From: Apostichopus japonicus
Taxonomy: Eukaryota; Echinodermata; Holothuroidea; Aspidochirotida; Stichopodidae
NCBI RefSeq assembly: GCF_037975245.1
Contig: NC_092565.1
Coordinates: 15,903,499 to 15,967,498, forward strand
DNA: 64,000 bases
Reading direction: 5' to 3'
Made by a program: the position numbers and the translations under genes. Below, piece by piece: positions 32,595 through 45,000 of this stretch (its first letter is position 1; every line of letters begins with the position of its first letter). The notes beneath the pieces are model-generated. The model was not told the origin of the DNA, ran no database searches, and saw only the letters and a list, made by a program, of their open reading frames with translations.

Positions 32595-33049
32595 GAAATT
32601 GTTTACTACTGAGTGAAGAGGTTTGTTTACAAGTGACGAACACTTCTGGCTCGGTCTACACGGTCATTATACGGAAAATTAATGGTGTTACGAAAGGCCA
32701 ACTTGTCAGCTATCCGGTGATAGGTAGAGTTTATCTAGTGAGAACTTTCTAGACTTCAAGACCACATTGCGTTTTTGATTTAGTTTGTAAGTCAATGGGG
32801 CTTTTAAGGCGTATGATAACACAGTACTTATACTGCACGCTCTGGCTTTAGATTGTTTTGTTTTAGCGCCCTCGATTTCCTTCCAATCCTCGCTAGCTCT
32901 CCCGTGCATTGTTGAAGAGGCCGACTGAGAGAGACTAAAGACTTACCTTCTTCAGCAGAGCTAAGATTACTGAATTATATCAACAGAAATCATCACTTAT
33001 CACCAGAGAATCTTTCAGTGGTCTTCAAGGAGCAATAAGTTTAAAAAAA

Positions 33050-33073
33050 ATGGAAGTCGTGCAATCGAATGGA
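33050..33073 (+). CDS. PUF60: PUF60 exon 1 (start codon)
   Basis: ATG with aaaaaaATGG context, then MEVVQSNG and donor gtaagt. Chosen because it is the nearest upstream ATG with a consensus donor in the right phase. There is no homology to confirm so short an exon. Confidence 0.72.
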
Positions 33074-36000
33074 GTAAGTTTTCGTGTCGGTCATTTTGCT
33101 CGGCTAACAGAGTAACACTAACAGTAACACACCATGTTTTGTGCGAAGCGTGGCATACCTTGTTAATGCCTAACGTTAGACCTTAGCTAACTTGTCAATA
33201 GCCTAACCTTAGGTTAGGCTGTAGGCCTATACTAAGTCGGATCTAGTAGTAGTGCCATTTCGCCATAGGTAAATACCGCCATACGCTTCGAGCCTCGCCC
33301 TTCGAAACCTTTGGGTGTTTCCACCGAATTTCGAAGTCATTTACACACTGCAATAGTTTATATTAATGTATTATTTTAATATTAATTTTATATTAATGTG
33401 ATCAATAGGCCTAGGCCTTCATACTCATAGTAGCATGGTCACTTCGAAGTTCGGACACCTAAGCCTTAAAACACCCCAAAACTAAATCTTCTGGAATAAA
33501 TCACCTGAAAATATACTTGATTTGGTGGGAGAAATTTGTTATAGTACGATACACGGCCAAACTTTCATTCCTGCAAACTGTTTTCACGTTGTATTCCAAG
33601 AAGATTCTTCGTGATTGTGGAACTGGTATTTCTTTGCTAGAGTATTGCGAAGTTCGGACACCCAACCCACAGTGTAGCGCTGGTGATAAAATTGGTGGCG
33701 CAGCTGCTCTTTCAGTAATTATAACAGACTTCATAGATCTCCGTCATTTTATTGACAAATATGTAAGTACTTTCTTGCACACGGGTCATTTTGGAGAGAA
33801 AATAACTGTAGCTTCGTACTTTTTGGTGAAATTTGGCTCTTCCTGTAGGTTTTCATGGTGAAATCGTGTATTTCTTAGGGTGTCCGAACTTCGCAGTATG
33901 CCGAACTTCGCAATACTGACTATACATGTTATAAATGTGGCAAAGGGAAAACAACAGGTACATTTTTCACCCCTAACTCTGATAAACAAGGCTTAAGAGT
34001 TGTTCCCACGGATATTATATTTACATAAACACAAAATGTTATAAATGTTGCTAGTTGCAAAACGGGTTACAAACTTACATTTATATTTCTAATTATTGTT
34101 ACTCCTACCCACAATAATGTGCTCTTTTCACCATGTAGTAAAAGTGCTTTACTGCCATGGCGGAAGGCAGCTTGACAAATACGGTTGCCAACTCACCAAT
34201 GCAGTAATGTTATTATAGAAAAATAAGGTTTCGTCCCAGGGAAGCAAGCCCCCGAAATAGTTTGCGTCTCGTAAAAAAAAAACTTGCGTCCCGACCGAAC
34301 ACCAATTACGTTTATTGTATTACCAACTGTTACTACTAGTCTAGTATCACTGTAAGCTTGCACGGTTTTGGAAAACTTACAACCGGTTTTTCTCTAGCAA
34401 AAAACCGAATCTGGCTCAAAAACCGGTTTTTCCCCCTCCCAAATTGCATTGAAAACATCCAAATCTCGATCGCTAAGATGCGTATTTTTGAAGCTTTACC
34501 AACAGCGTGTTCAAGTCTGTTCGTTTGCAGTGAAGGGTTAAAAATAAGAAGAATAAATTCAAGAAATGTTACTGCCTTCATGACTCTCATTTTATAACCC
34601 ACGTTAACTAAACTGAAGTAAATATGTCGAAAAGATATGTGTTAGTAAAATTTTTTCTTAAAGTTTTAACATCACGTACACGTATCGCTTGTCTTGTGTT
34701 TACTGTACCTCACGAAGTTCAATTTCGTGTTCAGAAAAAAAAATATCACATTCATGTTAAATGTTATATTATATGTTATATTTTCGGAGATGAGGGCCGA
34801 GCGTATTACGCTCGGCCATCTAGCCATGTTCGCGGGTGGTATCTTGGCGGTAAAATAAATTTCTCTTCAAGGAGTGAAGAGAATATACCGTCTACACTTT
34901 CAAGTACAAGTTGAAAAATATCCCTGGCAAAAGCGGGGATTAGGTCGGCAAAGAATATAAATTGTTAACGTTTAAGTTGGAAACATGTGTTCTTCAAGAC
35001 TTCAACGCAAACGAAAAACCAACTGAGAGACGCCTTGTCTGATAACTGATAAGAAGAAATGTTTAAAGGAAACTTACAAAGAAAATAAAATCTATTAGCG
35101 TACAAAGGAGAATTGTCCCAACAGCAGCATCTGTAATTTCCAGCCATGTATGCAACATTTTTACTCCTTTAATATTCCTTGACTCAAGCCTGACGCCAGG
35201 TGTCTCTTGTCAATAATGGACTGTGATTGTTCTAATGTTACTTGTTGCATCTTAGTTGTTAAACTCAGAGCCCCCCCCCCCGTGATTGTTCTAAAGTTAC
35301 TTGTTGCATCTTACTTGTTAAACTCAGAGCCCCCCCTGTGATTGTTCATTGTTCTAATGTTACTTGTTGCATCTTAGTTGTTAAACTCCCAGAGCCCCCC
35401 CCCCTCCTGCGACTGTACATGTCGTATGGTATTGTGGATTGCGCAATGTACCTTTCAAGTTTTAACGTTCATTTTTTGAACACGAACTGTGATCAATGTG
35501 TTTGAAAAGATTTTCTCCATATCCTCTACTATTAAATTGAAGTTGAATAATAAGAACAAAACAAAGAGGACAAACACGTCGGATATGAACTGCATCTCGT
35601 CATTTGAGTGTGTACTTCTCACAACTACTAACGTTGGCCACCAAGGTCAGTTACAACAAGGTACCTAACTGATGCACGCATATAAGGGCTGCATAGCCCA
35701 ATGTTAGGCCTAGCTATCCACCCTCAAGCACTGGTTATGGCGTGTGCCGATCGTAGCTGACAATGTCGTCTTTCAGAAAAGCTTTCTCTTGTTGCAATTT
35801 ACTTTCATATTGCAAAAAGAACAATAAATAGGAGAAACCAAAGTCAACAAACTTTGTTTTTTCCAGTATTTGCAATTCACATTTCGGTTTTTTCGGTTTT
35901 TCGGTTTTCTTAAAATAAAAAATAGTACCGAAATTCGGTTGGAAAAAACCGGTTTCGGTACTAAAACCGGTTTACCGTGCAAGCCTATATCACTGCCTAT

Positions 36001-39000
36001 ACTTTTTGAATGTATACACAATATATAGGGCAAATGGCTCAGTGCCTAAGCTTAGCTGTTTGACAGCCTGTCCCTCCTTCGCCCACCCTGTTGATTTTAC
36101 CAATTTTTACCCCCAGCCCCCTTGTAAAAAGTCACCGCACCTGAAAAATCTCTGTACATAATATACGTAAAAATAGTGAGCTATTTTACAGAGTTAACTC
36201 CCATGACATTAGTCGTTGAACAAAAATGCGATTTGGCCTTGCTTCAAGTTCAATGCAAAAAATCTACAATTTACATTTGCTGATGAAGGAAGAAACCACA
36301 AGCTTAGACAGCAGATACATTGTGATACTTGAAAAACTTTTGGCTTTTTCTTTCCTTATATCTTTTTTGCGCACATTCTTTTCCGCTAAGGTTCCCGCCA
36401 AAACTGCTTGCTTACTTATCTTTGGGAAAATGATTAAATGATGGTGTTGAATGAAGTTGAATCATTCAAAGATGCGGAGGGGAGGGGAATTGGCAAACTT
36501 AAAGTTCTCAATCTCAACTTCTGAAGAGTCACTCGTTGGTGGTGATTTGCGTTTTGATGTTATATTTGGGGCTGGATGTCTGGTGGTGTGACGTCGCCCT
36601 TTGCTGGAAAAGTTCTGTGGGAAGTTTGACGGTTGAGAACCCCCTTTTACAAGCTACAGAACTCACTTGCAGAAACACCATTACTTTAACAGTTCAGAAC
36701 AACAGAGGATAGTTACAGCCTCATGGATTACAAGCTGGGATAGAGAACCAACTGGAATATTTTGCAACTGACTTGAGTTGAGCCCACTCATTTTTAATTC
36801 CTCCTTTATTTCTTCTACCAACAAGCCATCTGTATTGTTCAGATCATTTACCAGCAAAAACAAACTAAACTCAAAAGGGAACTCAAAGGTGAAATAATAA
36901 TTTTAAACAGGAAGTTGATTGGATTAAGTTTTGAGTCAAAAAAATGATAATTCTCGAGACCTGACCAATGAAAGCAGTAAGTCGGACACTCAGTAGTTGA
37001 CCGATAATAATAACAATTGTCAGTGCCAAGCATTATCTTACCTTTTAAACGATACTAACACATACCCTGATACAGTAGTCTGATGTCATGTCCAGGGAAA
37101 GTTACAGATGTTCAGCCATGCCATTGTTTATTTGTGGTCATTTTTAACAAGCAAGACCTAAACTATGCTTACAATGTTTCACCGGTTTATATTATCATTT
37201 ATATCATGTTTTAAACACTTTAGAAGAACCACAATTTAAATAGATCGTTTTTTTGCTGTATACAATTAAAACTATACAGGGATATCCTTAGGCCATACCA
37301 CCTAGGCTTATAATCACACAAACAATTAGCGATAAAATATGGAAGGTAAATTTAACGGCCTAACAGTTAGAGCATATTAGTTTGGCCTTGTGCAGGAGAT
37401 TTGGCACTTTGGAAATACTCTGTGTAATTCAAGATGGAGAAACCTCTGCTTCTGACCTATATCTTGGTTACCCTTATGAGGTCACTTTTTACGGCTCTAG
37501 TTTTCAATGAAGAATGAAATATTAGCCAAACAAATTCAAAATCATTGACTGTGTTTTTCTTTCATTTGTTTCGAAGGATCATGAGGATATTGGAGAACCT
37601 GAAGTTAAGAAGATCAAGACAGAAGTGGAGGAAGAAAAAGGTTAGTTCTACTTCTCAGAGATCTCAAAGAAGCAGACCTCTTCCACCAAGTGATGAGCTG
37701 TTTTATGATGTGAAGCTGTCATGTTAGATATTAAGAGCTCTACTAAGTCAAGAATCCCTCTGTTCTACCTTGATAAAACTTTTGTTATAATTTTGTTGAA
37801 CCTCAGAACAGGCCTAGTTCACTTAAATGCAATTAGGTAGATCATATTTAGAGATAAACTTGTTTCCGTCAGTATGTCTTGATTAGTTTACTGGCACTCA
37901 ATTCGGTAGTCAGTGGCTATGTTGACATTATCACATAAACTTAGTAACTTTCCTAAAGTCCAGAGATATTAAGGTAAAACTATTGATGGCAATAGTCCTG
38001 GCCTCTTCTACTCGGCTAACCTCGGTAAAAAAAAAAAAAAAAAAATTGTATCCAAGTAATCGTAGGAGTCAGCTTCTCGTCATCTCATTTGCACCTTCTC
38101 TTAAGATTGTTGAGGAATAAAAAGTTGAAGAATGGGAAGAACCTCTCCATTCACAAAAACTATGTGCTTATAGGCTAGGTGATTTTACATTTAAGCAAAA
38201 TGGGACAATAGTTTCTAGTTTTGCTATTTCTGATCTTAGAGGATCTTTGCGATTCCGCATATCATATAGTCGCTCACTAAATTCTTAGAAAAGGTGCAAC
38301 TTGAGTACCAAACAGCTCATACTTGACATTTGGTTTGCCTACAGATTGTATGAGTTAGCTGTTGGTGATTAATTATGTTCTTTTGTATTTACAAGACATC
38401 AAAGGTAGTAAATTAAACTGGTAATCTTGTTAACCTTAGCAGTGTGAAAAAGTTCTCCATCATGAATAGTGGTACATGAGTAAATTAACAACGTCTCTTC
38501 TTTTGTTCTTTTTTTCTCGTCTTCTTGTATGAATTTCCTTGTCCGCAGATTGGCTTTTATGGAACACTGCCCACAATGAACAGCTGAATGCTGGTGTCAT
38601 GAATAACTAAGCAGACATGAGATCAAATTTGCATTTGAACAAGTCCCTGGTGCCATGTTTGCATTTTTAGAAGGTTTTTTTTTATGTAGTTAATATGATA
38701 TGAACAGATTTGTTTACAACGGCTTTCAGTCACATCAGGAATTAAGTTCTGAAAATGTGACACATCTTCTTCATCTGAAAGAAATGTGATGACTAAAATT
38801 AAGTCGTTACTTCTAAAGAAAATCCTACTCAATTGAACTAAAATTTGTTTCTTAGTTTATGCCTGTGAAAGCATAATACTCTGAAATGTATAGGTAGTAC
38901 TGTATGCATTTTGGTCTCTTCAAACTTGAGTATGTTGTCTTGGACGAAAAATGTTACCAGAATAAAGTCTAACATAAAATGTGGCTTTAAAAGAAGGTTA

Positions 39001-42000
39001 ACATTTGTTTTTGTAAAGTAAGATCAACGATTGTTATTTCCTCATTAGGAAGATTTATTACCTAAATCATGTGTCTTAGTTCTGAAATTATAAGAAACTA
39101 CCAGAAACAAACAGATGGGTTCATGTTTTTCCAAAGTGAATGTGTTCCTGCTGCGATTCTCTCCGCATTACCTTTAAATCCAGAATCTAGAATGAGTTGT
39201 GCTTCCTCCATCCGTAGTGAGCTTGCAGAATTGCAGGGAAAAAAATTTAAAATGATGCAAATTGATATTTGCGAAAAATTGTGTGGCAATTGGGAACCTA
39301 TGAACAGTAGTACTCTGTATGAGACAAAATTCGAGAGCCTTGAAAAACTGCTACATGAAATTTGAGCATTAAATTTAATTCCCTGGCTTGTGAACGCAAG
39401 AGCTGTTTGTCAATGTTTCGATGATGTCATGAGAGTTCTGTAGCATTCTGTTGTAATTGCCTCTCTGATTTTATTGTTCCAGTGAAGAGATAAAGACACT
39501 CTTTTTTCTTTCCCCATTCTTTTTATTGTTCTTCAGATAACCCTCCGCACAACCAAGGGGTTTTATAACTATTGCGCAACAGATGTCTGCTTTAGAAGGC
39601 ATTGGCCACTCTTAGCAAGAAACGATTGACACTCAATAACTTCTCTGATTTTGTCTCTTTTCAGCAAAATGTTTCCTCCATGACAAAAAAATTATATCAA
39701 AATCAAAATTTCTGTAGAACTTGTTTGTCTGACCTTTTTCCAGCTTTAAAATGAAGGGCATACATAAATATGAGCTTAAAAGTCACAAAATCAATCGGGA
39801 ATTTTCAAATGACTATGGTTGTTATCTTTTAGGTGTATCAAATCATGCGATTATTTCGTCATACACATTGCATCTGTACAGGTTAGGTTGGAAGATTTAA
39901 AAGTGCTTTAATGATATCCTGTTACACCTTCTCCCCAATCTCCCAATTCTCGCATGCAAGAATCAATTAAATGCTTCGTTGTTTGAAGACGAGATCTACC
40001 AACACAAGCTATATCTGTCTAACTCAATCATTTTGGCCAGTATCTCAGCAAAATAGTTCAACAGCAAAGATGGGGCATTGATAAATACTGAATGGATTTT
40101 TATAGTGTGTAAAAGGGGTTGCAAAGTTACTGAAATACTGTGTGTATTCCATGAAACATTATGGCATTCATGCATCATACACACTGTCAATTTTGTGTTT
40201 GGGCATTGCCCATAATTCTGAAATTAATATTTGCATGGTTTTAGCATGTTAAAAGCTTAAGTTTTGTTCCTTTACCTTGTAAACCAGGTAGGTTGGACCC
40301 TTGTATAGAACAGCGCATTTCATGGAACTTAGCAGGCTAAAAAGTTTGATGTTTTTGAGTTTTACTCCAATTGGATCGCATAACCAATGGTTTGTTTTTA
40401 AGGGGAAGAATGGATGACAGGTTCATGGGTACTGTGCATGAGTAGTAATTACTTAATAGTGCATATCTTCCAATCTTTGGGAGCAAGGGTTTCACTTTGC
40501 CACCTGTTATCTTATTGTTTATACAGTGTATGGTTGCTAAGGTAAAGAACACTAACGGTATGTGACAGTGCTACTCGAAGGAGAGAATCTAATTGTGAAA
40601 ACCAAAAAGGAACTCCCAATGCATATGAAAACAATGCATTTCTTTTTTCTTTTTTTCTTTTCTCTTTTGTTTTTCTCTCTCTTTCTTTGTGCATTATATG
40701 TTAACATATTCAGTGGCTGAAGGCCATTGGCCGACTTGGGAAGATCTGCAACTCAAGCCATTCATCCTTTAGGAATGCAGGCATCCATCCCTTGCAAGGG
40801 AGAGGATTGGTAACGACCTGAGTAAATCCATTTTGGTGGGGGCGGGAATTATGCTTTGTTTGAATTGGTTTCTCGACGTCGTCATAGATCTGTGTGGTGA
40901 ATGAAAGTGGTAGAGGTTTATCATGTAGGCAGCTGCGTGCATATGTGTGTATGGGTAATGTGGAATGAATTGTAACAGAGTTACGAGAGAGAGATGATGA
41001 TGATTGAGGAGACCAAAGCTGATCGACTAGAGACTTGGTTTTACACTCATTGATACTCTCTGTGGACCATATCAATTTTGTCATTCCCTTGAGAGTCTTG
41101 TGATTTTCCTGATTAACAGCTAACTAAATCGTGACCGTCATGCCCATTTGGTGACAAATTTCCACCGTAATTTGTAAGTTTTCTAAGCCATAGTTGTTTC
41201 AAAATGGTTGGAGTACTGATTCCTCAAGCTATTACAGATTCTTAAACTAATGAATACAATAACTCAAAATGTTGGTTGGGTCTTTTCTCTGCGGACTGCA
41301 GTGACAAACTTCAACCAAGTGTCCCCCCTGAAATGTTGCCGTTGATCCTCGGTCACCAAATGGGTTTGTTGAATATATATGCAATCTTTGCAACACACAA
41401 GGATCCCTACTATGATCAAACCTTATGATTATCTTTCAGTGCCGACAGCCAGGAGCCCATCGCCTCTCTTGATAGCTGAACAGACTGGGCCTGTTCTAGC
41501 TGGCCCTGGAGCCAAGAGGGACGAACTGAATATCCCAGGTATGCCCACCCTGACGGGTTTACCAGTCCTGAAAGGAGACCAGCAGGAAATGGTGATGCAG
41601 GCCAAGAAGTTTGCCATGGAGCAAAGTATCAAAAGTGTTCTTGTCAAGCAGACCCTTGCCCATCAGCAACAGGTACATCTATCTTCACTTTAATAAGTTA
41701 CCTATCCCTCCTCTTCATCATTGTGTCCATCACAGAATGCTACAAGAATGATCTTTTGTGTACCATTGGAGGGGTTTCAGCATGATGGACATTCATTCCC
41801 ATAATCGTCCAAAGAGTTACCTAGGTCCTCAGTAACACCCACCCTCCATTCCCCTCCTTTAAGCTGACATTGCTACGGTTGAGGGGGTAGATAAACTTTC
41901 TTTAAAGATGGCTACTTTTGATTTACTCTTAGAAAAGTTAAAGTTTTCTAATGTATGTGTCCCTTCTTGGAACTGAAGAACAAATACAACATCACTTCAT

Positions 42001-45000
42001 TTAAAGACATTTCTGTAAGTACCCTCTGTAGGTTGAACAAACTATCCATTGCTATTGTGTTCATTTGCTTCGCCTTTACATAATATTTAGTAACAGAAGG
42101 GACAAAAACACGCACAGAATACAGACAGGTTAATGACCATGGTGAACACAAAGAGATAGATGTAGGGGATTAGTAGACAAGGGATTAGTAGACAAGGGAT
42201 GGAGAGAAGAAAGAAAGAAACCTACCTCTCCTCTTCCCCCTTTGGTTTCTTTCTTCTCTCCATCCCTTGTCTACTAATCCCTTGTCTACTAATCCCCTTA
42301 CTTCTATCTCTTTGTGTACACCATGCTCATTAACCTGTCTGTATTCTTTGGGTGTTTTTGTCCCTTCTGTTACTGTTAATTGTCATTTAGCCTGTGAAGA
42401 AGATCCTGCTAGGATCGAAACGTCAGGCCAACTTACTTTTACACATTCTCCTACACAGGCTCTCTAGTGGATAAGAAGTTTGCTAACAGTTTTATTTTAT
42501 TTTGACATAATATTTAGAACAGCTTGGAGTTTCAAACTGGTTTTACATTGCTCTATTTAGTCCTCTTTAAATTTGATAGGTTTGATTCCTGTCTTCTCCC
42601 TTGTATAGTTGTGTGACTGATACAGTGTGCGTTGATATAGAGTTAGCATATGCCCCAACACTTTCAATATCAAGGCTGTCAAACATCTGTGTTTCATCGG
42701 TCATTTTAAAATGTATTATATCTTTCACGCAATGAACATAAGACTGAAAGATATAATTATTACAAGTCATAATGAAGAGAGTAAAACCTCTCACATATAC
42801 CATCACAATCTCGCAGATACCAAAATGATACCATTGTTTTGGTTCCATTGTTATCGTCGTTTTCTATCTCCCCTCAATAGCAAATGTCCAATCTCCAAGT
42901 TCAAGCCCAGAGACAGAGGGCGCTAGCTTTAATGTGTCGCGTATATGTTGGATCTATAAGCTTTGAGCTTAAGGAAGACACGATAAGACAGGCCTTCCAC
43001 CCGTTTGGTCCCATCAAGAATATCAACATGTCCTGGGACCCTGCCACCATGAAACACAAAGGTTTTGCATTTGTAGAGTATGAACTTCCCGAAGCTGCCC
43101 AGATGGCCTTGGATCAGATGAATGGAGTCATGGTTGGTGGACGAAATATCAAGGTTAGTCATCCTTTATTGTTCTCATTATCTCTTTTTTCTTCCTCTTC
43201 TTTTTTTTGCTTGTTTTTTCCTGTTTTCTTTTTTCTTTCTTCTATGTATTCTGGCTTTGGTTTGTGTGTGCGTATTTGTATGATGTTCTGAAGTGTTCAT
43301 TAACATAGCTTTGTCAAGCCAGTGTGTGTGTATTTGTATGATATTTGAAAGTGTCCATCCACATAGATTTGACAAGCCAGTGTGTGCATATTTGTATGAA
43401 GTTTTGAAGTTTTCATCAACATAGATTTGACAAGCCAGAAATATAAAACAAATAACTCCTGCTTATAGACTATCAAAATAGAGATGCTGCCATATCCATA
43501 TATTGATATATAACAGACAAAAGAGCCGGGTGTTTCGATTGGGATCTTCTACAGAAAAAGTCTATAAAAGTATCCACAAACTTGCACAGATCTGCTTTGA
43601 TATTTCGGTGTTTTCTGCAGCTCAGACATGTATGCATCATTGCAGGTTTCTGCTCGCTACCTATCTGCAGTATTTTGTGATATCATTCATAAATCCCGAA
43701 GCCAATTGCTGCTGCCCTTCCTCAGATTCATTCAAATTTCACAATACATCTACAACGATCCCGTTTCATGCTCCAGTCCCTGATATATATATTTTTTTTG
43801 TGTTAATGTCCTCCAACAGAGGAGTAAAGAAAGGGTAAAAACATGCCCTAAGAGTCTAAAAAGGTCTGGCACCCTTTTCAAGCCTCAGTCACACCTAAGC
43901 CAAAACAATAAAACCATAATGATAACTATAAAAACGTTCCTGAATATTGTATAAGTAATGTTGATGTTTTTATCGTTATAGCTTAGATTTGACCTAAGCT
44001 TTATGCAACCTGTCTTAAGGAAAAACTCTTCAGCATTCCTTTGTTTTTTTTGTTTTCTTACACTGGTATACATTATGATTGTTGTTATTGTGAACTTGTG
44101 ATATGTACACACCTATAACTGCAGGTTCTTTGTCAGACCTGTTTCATCAATAACAGTGGCTGTTTTCTACCTGCAAAGATAAGCTGGAATGTTTTATTTC
44201 TTAGCTTCTGATATATCCCAGAAGTTAGGTATACACCATTCCAACATGTTACATATATCAAAAAAAAGAAGTTGTAAGTTGACTTCAAATGAATTGAAGA
44301 AGTGAATTGATGAATTGAAGTTAGAAAGATATCGTGTAGTTAAGTGAGAAAAGCCGATTTGATGGAGTTTGATGACAAGAAATCTAACAGTAACTATTCC
44401 ACCAGAGGTTAAAAAATACTTGCACTAACAAGTTCTGCAACATCAGTTTTGTTTTGTGAAAGCTCCACTTGTTTGGATCCAAATAGGTAAATTATTGAAG
44501 ATTATCTTCATCTTTTGTTGGAACCTTTAATGAGTATGTGACAAACATTGCAATGAACATAATACCTTCCAGTGATTCTTAATTCTAATACTTAGGTGTG
44601 ACTCATGATCCAAGTCAAATTAAAGTTATCCTTGAGATTGGCTGCATGAAGAAGTGCATCAAGTCATATCATTGTAATGTTGTCTTTCTTGTTAATTTTA
44701 TAAAGGTTGGCAGACCAAGCAACATGCCTCAAGCTCAGCCTGTTGTAGACCAGATCATTGAAGAAGCAAAGACCTACCCAAGAATATACGTAGCATCAAT
44801 CCACAGTGACCTGTCTTCTGAAGACATCAAAAGGTTAGTGACGCAGCAACAGTGACACAACCACCCCTCTCCTAGCTATCCCTGCCCCCAGCTTGTCCCT
44901 GTTCCACTTCAAGATGGGGGGGGGAAAATAGAGTTTTAAAATAGCCTTATTTGTGGAGCAATTCAACTAATACGCTTTAAATCAATGGCAACAAATTAAA

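Noticed and set aside
33517-33861. 114-codon open frame in PUF60 intron 1
   Set aside because: It overlaps an inverted-repeat element on both strands and resembles no known protein.
38550-38612. Possible alternative PUF60 exon after a good pyrimidine tract and cgcag at 38540-38548
   Set aside because: The frame runs to stops quickly, no consensus donor follows, and no homology supports it.
39069-39365. 98-codon open frame in PUF60 intron 2
   Set aside because: No recognised domain, no splice sites joining it to PUF60 in phase, and not Ala/Pro-rich or otherwise PUF60-like.
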